Assembly: GCF_014898815.1 (NCBI RefSeq) | Contig: NW_026515506.1 | Span: forward strand, 620,001-684,000 | Reading direction: 5' to 3' | DNA length: 64,000 nt | Origin: Panonychus citri | Taxonomy: Eukaryota; Arthropoda; Arachnida; Trombidiformes; Tetranychidae | Shown here: piece by piece, positions 24,524 to 36,200 of the stretch | Numbering within the stretch: position 1 is the stretch's first letter | How the letters are laid out: each line of letters begins with the position of its first letter | The notes under the pieces: model-generated | What the model was told of the DNA's origin: nothing | Databases searched by the model: none | Seen by the model: only the letters and a program-made list of their open reading frames with translations | Position numbers and translations under genes: made by a program

Positions 24524-24788
24524 AAAGAAAATGAACATTTGGACTCTTCGTGTTCGTCGTCAAATTAAGAGTTGAAATTAATTGGAAACAATCCATATCT
24601 TAAATTTCTTCTTGATTCGATTAGATTATTCATTTGATAGACTAAACCATATCGATGTTGATTTAAATCGTAACCGTTTGGTGAAATTGCTAAATTGTCC
24701 ATTCAACTTGTCGAAAGTCATTTTTCAAGATTTTGTTAAATCTAATCCATTAGAGATGAAAAAAAATCAAAGGTCATTCTTAAAATAA
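24524..24788 (+). other. Possible gene fragment of unknown identity
   Basis: An open frame from about 24582 to 24788 reads ILNFFLIRLDYSFDRLNH then IDVDLNRNRLVKLLNCPFNL and KVIFQDFVKSNPLEM. Amino-acid composition looks protein-like rather than low-complexity, but the only start is TTG and I recognise no family. It directly abuts the copied NRF-6-like fragment, so it may be one more captured piece. Confidence 0.3.
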
Positions 24789-26059
24789 CACTTAAAGGTC
24801 ATACGGAGGTCGTTTACCTGAGAACACATTTAATGGCTCTAATTACAATTGTCAAGTCAAATTTACCTTCCAAGATCAGCGAATCAAAAAAAATTTTTAG
24901 AACATTTGATTAATTGGAACCAATAAAAACTTCTCTCTCCACTAATCCTTAAAACCTTTAGAAAAAAATAATAATACATAAGTAAAGAAAGAAACATACA
25001 TGTAATAATAAGAAAAATGTTGGAAGTGAGAAAAAAAATGGCGAATTAAAAACCGAGATTATAAATTGAAATACTGAGAAAGACAATTTTACATGACAAC
25101 ACGAATTCTTGTCTCAACTTACGATGACAAAATTGTTGTCCAACCAAATCGATCATCTTAACATCAATACTAACCTAAAGAGAATTAAAAAGAGAAAAAA
25201 AATTCTTTTAATCGCAAAACCGCAACTAAAAACAAAATGGAAGCAAAAAGAGAAAAGAAAATAAAAAAAGAGAATAGAAAATTTTCTCAATACTTACCAA
25301 GAGTGTAACATATTAGGTGGTCACCTTTGACATGGCCAATACAAAAGATAAACAAGTGTCAACGTCATAGAATTTCAAGTTTCCAAATAGAGAGAAGAAA
25401 ATTAATTCTCATTCTAAATTAAATTAAACTTGTAATAAACTTTAATTAGTATCGAAATTAACTAATTAAGAGGCAAAATTTTCTCCAACAATTAAACTCA
25501 TATGTTGATCGTTTAAAAGAAAACATTTAACAATCGAATCGGTTAATCGATGTATCGATCATTATTCTTGCCTGGTGTTGGTTTTGAGATTTTTTGTTCA
25601 CTTGGTTTTTTGGTTTGGTTTGTATTTGATTGGAATTGTAAATTAATTGTTCTTTACGGTTAAACTAATTTAAATTCTTTTTCTCTTTTATTAATTTTTC
25701 ACAATTAATTTATACCTTATCACTTACTTAACCTGTGAAAATTGTTTAGAGTCTAAATTTGGGCTCTAAATTACCAATTACCAAAGTCTAAATTTTCACT
25801 TTTCTATCTTTTTCTCTCCTTTCTTTTCCTGTTCTTTTTTTGTCTGTTCAATTGATAAGCTATGATTTTCTGACTCTTGTTGTTATCGTTTTTTTCTCTA
25901 TTCAACTCTACAATAAACAATCAATAAATATGTCACTGGTCTTCATATTCCTTAAAAAACGTTTATCTTCTGTTTCCAGTGTCATAAAAGTTAATTAGAG
26001 CCTTAATTATTAAATTATATCACCTGGCTCAAAATACAAAATTACCCAATTTACTGGCC
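24789..26059. other. Intergenic: upstream of zinc-finger gene
   Basis: AT-rich DNA with pyrimidine tracts at 25680-25900. Probably the promoter and 5' UTR of the zinc-finger gene. No coding exon recognised. Confidence 0.4.
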
Positions 26060-26248
26060 ATGGATGATTTAGGCCTCAGCTCTCGGCTGTTAGGCTTCAA
26101 GACAAAGGTAACCTCATTTTCTGTTCTTTTTCAATTTACTTCATTTTTTTCTTCTCGTTTACTTCTCATTTTGACTGAGAGGTTTCAAACTCTATCCTGT
26201 GTTAATACCTTTGTTTACACTTGCAGAGTTTGATCTATTTACTCAGCC

Positions 26249-26279
<31 letters not shown>

Positions 26280-28424
26280 TTGAGTTCAATTGATAATTTT
26301 GCCTTTTGTTTATTGTGATTTTTAATTCATTTTCTATTCCATTTGTTTTTAAATAGATTGATGATGCCGTGGCCTTGGTTCCGGACATGACAGCTGAAGA
26401 AAAGCTTAGAGCTGTACAATTTTGGAATGTTGTCTCTGAAAAATTGCAGGGAATTGTTAATGACAGTGCTGCTGACATTAATGCGCTTATACCTGATGAA
26501 TTTGGGGATGATGATTTAAATAAAGAGACGAAAGAATTGGTAGAAACCATTGAAAATAGTAAAAATTTTGATTTTGATTCAAGCTTGACCAGTGGAACAA
26601 GTTTGACTGCTCAGCCTGAAGATGAATCACTCGATTTTCCTGATATTGCGTCGACTAATCTATCGGATACAGGTTTAGATTCACCAGCAGACAGTTTATC
26701 AGATGCTAGAGTTAACGATCCAACATTATCGTTAAATTTATCCAGCTCTGAACAATCACCAACTGGGACAACTAATATTCAATCTACTCCACCACACTCA
26801 CGATCACTTGTTGACACAGATGCAAATGATACTCTTTCTATGAATGGAAATCTAAATGAATCAAACGATTGCGAGATTGATGTTGATCAATTATCAGTAA
26901 TGGAAAATGAATCTCTTCACTTTTCTGCTGGTAATGTTGATGAAACTCAAATTGGTGATCTAACCAATATAAGTACAGATGCAAATGTCTTATATGGTTT
27001 GGAATCAACTGATCGAGCCAATGTAATCCAATCAACATCACCTAAACAACATTTCAACAATAATACGACTGTTGAATCATCCATTCAAGACAGTAACTCG
27101 AGTCTGGGAGAAAATCTTGGAGCGGAAAGTGAGAGTAGTTTCATCAGTGAAAGTGGAGAAAGTCTAAATATAGATCGATTTGGTGTCTCTCACGTTTCAT
27201 TAGAAATGGAAACTGATACTAATTCACTTGAAACACTTATGGTTAACCAATCGACCACGAATGGCCTAATGGCGACAACAGTTGACAATAATAAGATTTT
27301 AGATCGATCAAATTCTATCCAATCGAATGGAAATGTTTCTCTCAAGGTGAACGATGATGATGATAAACAGTATACCTGCGATGTCTGTGGAAAATATCCA
27401 ACAGTCATTCTGCTCACACGAGTCATAAATGGACTCACACTAAATCTTTTACTTGTGACGAATGTGGAGCAAAATTTTCCACCAAGGGTAATCTTCTGGT
27501 CCATCAGCGTCGACACACCGGCGAGAAGCCTTTCGCTTGTGACAAATGTCCAGCCATATTTTCAACCAAGGGAAATTTACGACGACATATTAAAGCTCAT
27601 AGCGGTGAAAGATCATGGAAATGCGAAGTCTGTGGATCAAAGTTCACAGAGAAGAAAAGTCTCAAGGTGAGTTTTTAATTAGAAGAAAAAAATTCATTAC
27701 ATTTTTATGCTTCTTTCTTTTCCAAGTTATTAATCTTGTCTCTCTTTCTTGCTCCCTGGTTTTTTTTAACTTTTCTTGTTTCATGTAACCCTAATTTAGG
27801 TGCATATGCGTCGTCACACTGGAGAACGACCTTATAAATGTACAGTGTGTAACAAAGCCTTCTCCCAAACTGGAGTACTTCAAACTCACATGGCTCTTCA
27901 TTTGGACGAAAGGAAATATCTCTGTGAGATGTGTGGCAAAGCGTTTCGACAACGATCTCAGCTTCGGTTACATGTACTTCGACACGAGGGTGTTAAAAAA
28001 TGGGATTGCTCCAATTGTGCGGCTAAATTTCTGACTAAAGGTGACCTGGAGCGACATTTCCGTATACACACTGGAGAGCGACCTTATGTTTGTCCACTTT
28101 GTGGTAAAACTTTTACTCGACAACAATCACTCAATGAACACTCAAATCGCCACCTTGGTTTGAAGCCATATAATTGTGACATTTGTCATAAAAAATTCTC
28201 GGAAATGTCGGCCTGCTACAAGGTTAGTTAAATAATATTCATTAAATTTTACTCATTAATCAAAATTTCATCTCAAATTTTGCTCTATCTATCAACAGCA
28301 TATCAAAATCCACAAAAAGCAGCAACAAAAATCTGAATCCGATAATCCTGACCTCGTTAATCAAGATTTTCAATCAATGGAATCAACTATTGGCGATCAT
28401 CTATCTCAGCCAATCCTTAACTGA
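26060..28424 (+). CDS. C2H2 zinc-finger protein with nine tandem fingers
   Basis: Probable nuclear DNA-binding regulator. Exons: 26060-26107, 26357-27666, 27800-28222 and 28299-28424; about 635 aa if one missing base is allowed. The N terminus (MDDLGLSSRLLGF, EEKLRAVQFWNVVSEKL) leads into ~320 residues of acidic, Ser/Thr/Asn-rich sequence typical of an activation or linker region. Nine C2H2 units follow in an unbroken array starting at TCDVCGK, with H-linkers such as HTGEKPF and HTGERPY; examples are CDECGAKFSTKGNLLVHQRR and CPLCGKTFTRQQSLNEHSNR. The last finger is split by the final intron (SACYK / HIKIH). In the first finger (27389-27398) the frame shifts by one base in a short A run; adding one base restores all downstream fingers. 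The array has no KRAB or ZAD box that I can see. Target is unknown. Confidence 0.9.
26252..26279. repeat. (TC)n microsatellite in zinc-finger intron 1
   Basis: Uninterrupted dinucleotide run of about 28 bp inside the first intron of the zinc-finger gene, before the acceptor at 26356. It may serve as an extended pyrimidine tract. Confidence 0.85.
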
Positions 28425-29467
28425 CAATTTGAAACCGTTGGCAATTAAGATTTAACGATTCGAAGCTTTTAATTGTGTGTTGCTATGAAGCCATCGTCCA
28501 AGTTAATCATGATTAGTTTCACTTAATACTAATGCATCTTTCCAGCCATTAAAAGACACCATAAGGGTCTAAACACTCATTAAGTAATTTTTAATAGTTA
28601 GAAGTTTTCTTTTTATCTTTTATGTGTTAGTTGTAAATCAGCAACTACGAAAGTGATTAATACTTTTTCTTTTGTTTTCTCAATATTTCTCTTTTAATTA
28701 TAATCATCAATCAAGAAAGTTAGAGACTAACTCAATGAGCCAACGAATGATTTAAATGATCTAAATCATTTACAAAGGTTTATCTCAAACTCTTTCTTTC
28801 TTTTTTCTCAAATAATCAAATGCAAAACAATTTAATTAGTTTATCTTCTTCCGCCGTCTTAATCATCTACATTATATCAAAGTTGATCAAGAGACTTAAT
28901 TGGTAACAATTTAATAACTACTATTATATACAAAAATCAAACTATGTACTTTAATTATGAAATGACAAACATTATGTGAACTCTTTTTGCTTAAACAATT
29001 AAACAAAATCTGTAGCTTTCCAGGCTAACAGACCAAAAAAAAAACTCACTCTAATCACAATTACCTAATCAGCACAATTAAACAAATTACTTTTTTCTAG
29101 TCACAATTATCTTTACAATGGAAATTAATTTTATTGGCCAATCATTAAATCATCAATTACTGTCAATCATCAATCGACTAAGTGATAAAAACATTGCAAT
29201 TTCCATATGATTCAATATTTTAATCAACGATTAAATAGTCAATTAGCTGAGTAGTAATTAAGATTAATTTAGTTATTACAATTTTTTATTTAACTCTAAT
29301 CCTTTTTTTTTGAGTTTTCTGGTTTTCGGTTGACAATTTTTGTTTGTTGACATTTTATTGATTACCAATTGAATTGATTTGTGTGATATTGGTAAGCAAT
29401 TAAATTGTTGCTTTGTTAATTGTTGTTCGGTGTTGATGTTAAAATGTGTCTTCTAATGTTAATTGTA
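28425..29467. other. Intergenic: zinc-finger 3' flank up to duplication border
   Basis: AT-rich 3' flank with pyrimidine tracts and CAATTAA words. The left border of duplicated copy B is at 29468. No SCCPDH exon 2 sequence is present here, although it would be expected if copy B were complete. Confidence 0.5.
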
Positions 29468-30987
29468 AGGTAAATTATATCCAATATTTGATTGTAATAA
29501 ATGATTCACTACCTGATGGGGACAATTTAAATTGTTTGGGGAATACAAAGATAATTGATATAATCAACGTTGGCTAATTACCCTCAAGGACTTTGACACT
29601 AATTGTTAAATTAATCAAAACACTGAATTAATAATTCCTATTAGTTAAATGTTATCATCAACAGAGAGAAAGTGTTTAACTTTTTATTAATTAAATTACT
29701 TTAATTTGTTAGAGGGAAAAATTGTAAAAAAAAAGACAAATTAATCAACAAAAATAGGAGGAAATTGTTGATTAATTTAAAGTATAGATTAACAATCAAT
29801 GTTTACATTTAACAATTAAAATTGATCATCAATCAAAATGATAAATCTAACCAACAACATCCAAGGTAATAAACTAATCGTACTGGAATCATGATCAAAG
29901 ATTATTAATCAGTTAATTTCCAATATTATCATTTGACCTAATTGTAAGTATTAGGATGGATTTTGATTACTACGATATGTTGATTAGTTAATGATAACAA
30001 TTAGTAAATCAACTCACCTCAATACAAGCTTTGGCAAGTTTTTCCCTCTCGAGTAAGTTAAGTTGACCATAAGCATTAAGGATCACCTTTGATCGGGCAC
30101 AAATTGTTGTTAAATTTGATTCGTCATTAAAATCAACCACAATTAGACTAACATCGTTTAGATTACGGTCCATTTGAATGGCCACTTGAGTTAAGGCCAC
30201 TTTTAATTGCGATTTGTGGTGTCCAGCGATCGCTATCCAACGAGGTTTCTTTTCCAATTCCAACCATTTAACCAAATTTCTCAATACATGTTTACCTGTA
30301 TTTCCATTGGCACCGAAAATGATGAAGTCGAATTCACGTTCGGACATGATTATCATTTAACTAACACTTAACATCTAAATTTTGGTTAACACAAATCACT
30401 AACAATTTACAATCAATCTAACAGGTAACAATTTAAAACTGGTTACTATATTTAAAGAGTTAATCAACATTCAAATCTCACTCGTACGTCTTTGTATCCA
30501 TAGAAACAAACTAATAATTAAGATTCAAGGTAAGTTTAATTTTTCAATTGATTTATTAAATCATTGATTTTGTCGATTATTTAATCACAAGTTGGTTAAG
30601 AAAGTTGTGAATTAATAAGTGTAAATATAAATTGATTAGTTAATGGTCATCTCAACAATTAAACAAAAGTTTCAATCTTTTTTGTTTTTGAATGTAAATA
30701 GCAGATAATTTGAAATATAATCATAATCTGTTTCTTGATTGTTTTGTGACAGCAATCAGTTGATGATAAAATATAACATTTGGTTAAATATGTATGTAAA
30801 TATTTGATTGAGATCACAATTGGAAAGTTGAATTAGTAACGGAAAATTGATCAGTATCAATCTGATTGATTTTGAGTCTAAATTATCTAAAAAATTTCCA
30901 AAAAATAAGGCAAGCTAATATCGCCATCTCGATGGCAATTATAACAATTAAGAGACACTTATTAGTGATCACTCGTCGATTAATACT
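29468..30987. repeat. Segmental duplication, copy B
   Basis: Partner of 20568-22326. It starts at the same AGGTAAATTATATCC word inside the SCCPDH intron, carries exon 1 and its upstream DNA, and runs without a break into Vti1b. It lacks about 240 bp present in copy A (after 30514) and has about 35-45 extra bp near 30580-30615. Confidence 0.93.
30018..30356 (-). pseudogene. SCCPDH exon 1, orphan copy
   Basis: Codons and donor site are identical in sense to 21118-21456 (same 113 residues starting MIIMSEREFDF), including the GTGAGT donor. The second exon, encoding three quarters of the protein, is absent: the duplication ends in the intron and the next gene leftwards is the unrelated zinc-finger gene on the other strand. 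A transcript from here could encode only a Rossmann-fold stub unless it splices to an exon I did not see. Confidence 0.85.
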
Positions 30988-31612
30988 TCTTAGGATTACA
31001 TGGACTCTTTTCAATTGGTAGCCAGTTTCATCAAGTCGTTCTCTGGCTCGAGTTAATGTTTCCCGTTGTTGGCTAATTCTGCGATCACCTCAGTTCCAAT
31101 GTTCTCACTTTCTTTGGCAATCATTTGAGCTCGAGTTAAAGACGCTCCAGTTTTCTGTAAAATTTGTATCCCTTTGGTAACCTTTAAGTTTGTCTCAAAA
31201 TCGATTGGATTAGATGTCGATGGTTCAATTGAAGGTCCACCGATTAAAGTACCAGGATTGGTTCGAGCGATAGTTTTAAACTTAGCCCATTCACCGTTGA
31301 TTGTTGCCCAATTAGAGTTCATCTCAGTTTTTACTAGACTTGGTGATTGATCAACTTCCCTTTTCATTGAATCTAATATTCGATCACCTTCAGTGAACAT
31401 ATTATTCAAAACTCCTTCACCTAAGAGAATTAAAGTAAATAATTAATGTGGATTAATTTAAACTCTTATAAAATAATAGAAGAAGAGATGAAAGAGAAAA
31501 CAGATCAACTAATAGATTACATACTTATTCTTTGTCTCAATCGATTGGTAATTTTTTCTTTCACAGAATAATAATCATCTTTTAGATCTTCAAATCGCTT
31601 AGAAGAAGCCAT
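30883..31612 (-). CDS. Vti1b: Vti1b-type Qb-SNARE (copy B, near-intact, one-base frameshift)
   Basis: Qb-SNARE for late endosome, lysosome and Golgi fusion. Exon 1 is 31612-31525 (MASSKRFEDLKDDYYSV...), exon 2 is 31420-30883; about 208 aa when one missing base is allowed. The SNARE motif includes TGASLTRAQMIAKESENIG then ETLTRARERLDETGYQLKRV. The tail is INRRVITNKCLL, a C-terminal anchor and FFR just before the stop, all matching animal VTI1B order and ending. Near 31062-31072 the frame jumps within the SNARE helix (AACAACGGG, one base short), so as written the product stops after about 148 residues. Since homology continues perfectly in the next frame, either the assembly lost a base or the gene is a very young pseudogene. 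No other complete copy lies in the window. Confidence 0.85.
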
Positions 31613-33286
31613 GATGTTCTAATGGTTAAAATGTCGGTAGAACTGTGTATATATAAGCAGAGAGTTTAAAGAGGTTAATACACTGTATCTGGGTGGCGAA
31701 GGAGCTTCGACCCAAAAATGAAACTTGTCAGGCCAAAAGGTCAATGCGTGGGAGAGATGGTGAGGTTATATCAATAGTGATGCTGTTGATTCCAATTTAT
31801 GTGCAAAGAGAGAGAGAGAGAGAAAGAAAATACCTGTGGATAGAAAGAGACAAAGAGAAAGTTAGAAGGAGTAAATATGCTGTGAGGGGGGAGAGAGAGA
31901 GAGAGAGATGATATTGAAGAGAAAAGAAGATCGCAGAGATTGCTTGGTTCGAATGTAGGTTAAAAGATGGATCGATATCGTTGAGAATTATGGTGAGGTC
32001 GAGAGGGGAAGGGATAAGACACGGAAGTAAAAGTGGCTCAATTTTCGTTAGAAGGAAGAACATGAGAAAGAAAATGAAGAAGGAGGAAGTTGTGAAGAGG
32101 TAGAAACTATTCGAGGCTACAAGTTCAATGTGCGCAACTTTGACTCGTATTTTACGAGGCAAAGGACATTAGTTCATTCAACTTATTATTGTTGAGTTGA
32201 AAAACGAAACCAGGCCATTCGAACAATAACAAAAGTCAACTCTTTTTTTCTTCTTCTCTCTCCTTAGATCTCTCCTTACTCCTTCTTGTCTTCATCTTCT
32301 TCTTCAATTTGGGTTTGTCTTGTTTGCATTGTTGTTCTTTCACTTATCTTCTCCTGTGGGATAAATAAACAAGAAAGAGGGAGAGATGATTATGATGATA
32401 AAAGATGAAAATTACGAATAGAAAAGGGAGAGATAAAGAGAGAAAGTAAAAGAAGAAGAAGAAAATAAATTCAACTCAGATCTTTAACCAGAACTTTTCA
32501 GGATATTGACCTAAACTAACCTCTTAATTTCTGTTTCTGGGTCAGGTTAATGTTATCATAGTATCTTCACCTCAAAGCCTTTCCCCTTTACCAAACCAAT
32601 GAAAAAAAAACAACAATAATCAACAATGATTTAGACAAATTGACAATCAACCGAAACATCAAAATCTGATAACGAATTGAAAAAACATTGAAAATTTTTC
32701 TCACCATTTTTTTCATCCATAGAAACCGAAACGAAAAAAGAACCAATCACTTACATTGTCTCTCTCAATAATTTACTCTAAACTCCAAAAATGATTAAAA
32801 AGAAAAAATTGAAACAAAAGAGAAATCAATCAATTGTTACCATAAAAGAAAATTAATCAACACTGGAAAAGATTAGAAATTAAAAATCATAATAAACAAG
32901 AAGAAGAGAATAGGATAAGTGGGCGGGGAGAATAGAAAAGCTTGAAAGAAGTTGCGCAAAAATTGAATTCGATTGGAAAACTGAACATTCACAAAGAGAC
33001 TTAATTGTGATCAGTCTGTTGATCTTAAAATTAAATTCTAATTGTGATGAGATGAATTTAATTTTCTTTCAAATGAGCAACAATTGAAAACATTTTCCAT
33101 GAGAATCTTCATCATCAGTTAATTTCTTTTTCTTTAATCACAAACCAAACTGAGAGAGGAAACGTTTCCATTTCTATGACATAAGTGTTAACCAGTTTTC
33201 CTTTTCCGACCATTTTGTTGTTCTCTTGTTTTTTAATTTATCTCGTTAATTGTTGTCACTATTTGGTAACAATTAATTGTCTTCAG
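31613..33286. promoter_or_regulatory. Head-to-head intergenic region, Vti1b (-) / TBC1D25 (+)
   Basis: Divergent genes share this 1.7-kb region, which should hold both promoters and the missing first exon(s) of TBC1D25. GA-rich runs lie at 31807-31823 and 31891-31908, and the purine-rich block 32380-32465 follows. A possible but weak first coding exon of TBC1D25 is ATG 32062 to donor 32100 (phase 2, which fits the next exon). I found no better candidate. Confidence 0.4.
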
Positions 33287-36200
33287 TTTGGACTATTCCG
33301 TTATCACCATTGATTCAGTGACAATTAACCATCAATTGGAAAAGGCAATCGGTAAGTTTGATTTCTCTTTAGGCTTAAGGTTATTTCTTGTTTTCTACAT
33401 TTTATTTGGCTTTTTTTGTTCTATTCTCTTTTGGAAATTTGTTCTTTTCTCTTCTGTAATTTTTTTGTTTTCTATTTGTCTATTTATTGTTAATTTTATT
33501 CTTTCTTTCTCTCTGAATGTTCAAGATTCCATGTAATCAGTTATTTGTTGCCAAAATTGTTCAGTTTCTGTTTTTCTCTTATCTCTATCCTGACAGTTAC
33601 TTTTTCTCTTTCTTGTTCTCTTTCTATTTCTCTGTCTATTTTTCATGTTTACAGTTTTGACCCTTCACTTGTTGTCAAATTGTATTTGTTTCTATTGATT
33701 AAATTAAATTATAAGTCACTTTTCTTGACAAATTAATTTAATTCTATTGTAACTCAGCTTCGCTGTTTAATATAAACATTTCCTCGTTGATTTGTTCATT
33801 TTTTCAGATTATCTGTTAGATTATCGATTCTTAATTCCAATGATTTTCATGTATTTTAGTGATCGACTTTTTTCTGTCTTCTCTTTTTAATTTTTTCTCA
33901 ATAATTCATGAGTTCTCTCTTTCTCTTCCCATCATTTTCCACCATCTATATCAGTTTACAGCATAATAATAATATCTGCGAATACATTATGAATATTCTG
34001 TGTGGAAAAAGATTTGATCAGTTTCAGAGTTTGATATGTAGGTCAAAATGTCTCTCTTTCTATGTTGAAACTAACCCTGTATAAAGAGAGAGAGAAAGAG
34101 AGAGAGAGGGAGATTCACCATTGAATTATAAAATCAATTTTCACTCATTTCTCTGGTGTAAACGAGATTAATACAATAATTTGATTACCTGTCAATGAAA
34201 AAAAGCCAAAACAATTGCTAGGAGAAAAAAAAATATCTCCACTTTCCTCTTCCCAATCAATCATATTATATATTATGAGAATACAATAAACAATATCCTG
34301 ATACAGAAAGAAGTGAATTCAATTAGAGACTAGTTAATGTTACTAACAATCTAAGGCTAACATTATATAAATTAATTAACCAAAAAATTAGGTCGATCAC
34401 AAATTTCTCCAAGTCCAGGATTGAAATTCTTGTAATTAAAGCTACTTATTATTGATAGTAACAGTCTAGAGATACTATTTGATTGTAACTCTTGATTATT
34501 ATTACACAATTCCCTTTACCTTAATTGTCACGTAATAGTAATAATCGCAACCCTTAATAGTGTCCAGTCGAAATCTCCTACTAATTGTTGATTAACTCTC
34601 ATAATCAAGGTTATTCATAGAATATTTTTCCAAACCAATCTACATTTCCAAGGTCTATTTGATATAATTTCTTTTTCGACAATTAATTACAATTTATTAA
34701 TTTGATTGTTAATCATTTCCCACCGATCTAATCTGATTTACTTCTGTTCCTTATTAGTATTACAATGATTTTTCCCCTAATTTTAGTTATAACTTTTGGA
34801 AAATAACGAGAAATGATAATTATCATTGATTTTGTTATTTATCAATCACAATCACAACTAAATTAATACTACCTGAATCCTGATTGATTGAGTTTTAATT
34901 GTTTCCATTGAGATTTTTAACAATTTTTTACCAAATTGTTATTCATTCATTTCCAATAAAATCTTTTGAGATTATTTTTACAAATTAAACCTAACAATTA
35001 ATATTAGATTAATTAATTGCAAACAAGATAATCAAATCAGTTTACAAGCTTCCGTATCAAATTGATTGATTGTTTTGTTTTTAATCCTCAGTTATAAATC
35101 TAATCTAATTCAGTAATAGTTATTTTCCATAGATTATCAATCCTTTTGTGGTTATTTACGATTTTTCCTAATTATCTTACAATTAAACCTTAATCATAAA
35201 GTGAAATTTTCGGGAAAGGTCAATTAACTAATTATTGATTGTAATTTAACAATAAAAAACAATCACTGTGTATGTAACATATTATCACTTAGATTGATTA
35301 GTTGATTGTCAATTAAATTGCTGTTCGATATGGAAACAATTAGAATTAGAAAATAACAATTAAAAAATATCTTTTTGTGTCTCTATGGACTTGATACTGT
35401 AACATATCATATCTTAATTGGACAGAAAAAAACATAACAATTTAGTTAATTGTTGAGATTATTGGTATTATTATTATCGTTTTTTGTATACTCAAAATTA
35501 ATTGTTCCCAAAAAAATTATTATATTTTCAGAATAAAGTTTCAAGTGTTGATATTTTTGTTAGTTTCCAATTGCGATTTAATCACAATTAACTTTTTCCT
35601 AAAGCTCATTCAAATTATTTAATATATTATAAATTAGCTTTGATATCCAAAGTCATCTAACTGTAAACAATATTTTCATATTTTCCGTCATTTTCAATCA
35701 GTGATTATAATCAGTTGATTACCATTGTGATTAACTTTCTAATCAGCTGATTGGATCTTGATAGTAATTGTAAGCAATCAAAAGAGACAAGTTGATTTGA
35801 AACAAACACAACAAACAATTTGACTGTGTACGTGATTAACAACAACTTTTTCTTGATCAAAATTAGCCCAGTTAATTGTGTAAAATCCCTTCACTTGTAT
35901 ATTGAACTGTAAAAAATACACAGAGTTAATTGTTATACATAAGTGATCAAAATACATGTGTTATAATTACCATTATATCATAATCATATCTACATAACTA
36001 ATTATTGATTCAATTTAATTTAATTTTCTCATAACCTCCTTAACAATTAGTGATCTCTTATTGAACTATCTTAAACGTGACCTGAATTCGTTTGTTCCGT
36101 TCAAAAGTGACTGGAATTTGGATGATACTTATCTTAATTCATCGAAACCTTACCTAATGATCAGGATGAAAATAGTTGAGAGACAAAATTCATTAACTGA

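Noticed and set aside
27190..27516. Minus-strand open frame opposite the zinc-finger array
   Set aside because: Antisense shadow of a coding exon.
32062..32099. Possible first exon of TBC1D25 (short Met-Arg-Lys-rich peptide)
   Set aside because: The donor phase fits, but the peptide is a purine-tract product and does not resemble the family N terminus; not included in the gene model.
31797..32162. Minus-strand frame starting MPRKIRVKVAHIEL upstream of TBC1D25
   Set aside because: Its start looks protein-like, but it passes quickly into Phe/Leu/Ser low complexity from GA tracts, with no recognisable domain or splice continuation.
33383..33736. Phe/Leu/Ser-rich plus-strand frames after TBC1D25 exon at 33287-33379
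   Set aside because: They read into a pyrimidine-rich intron; the GTTATT donor at 33380 joins in phase with the exon at 36051.
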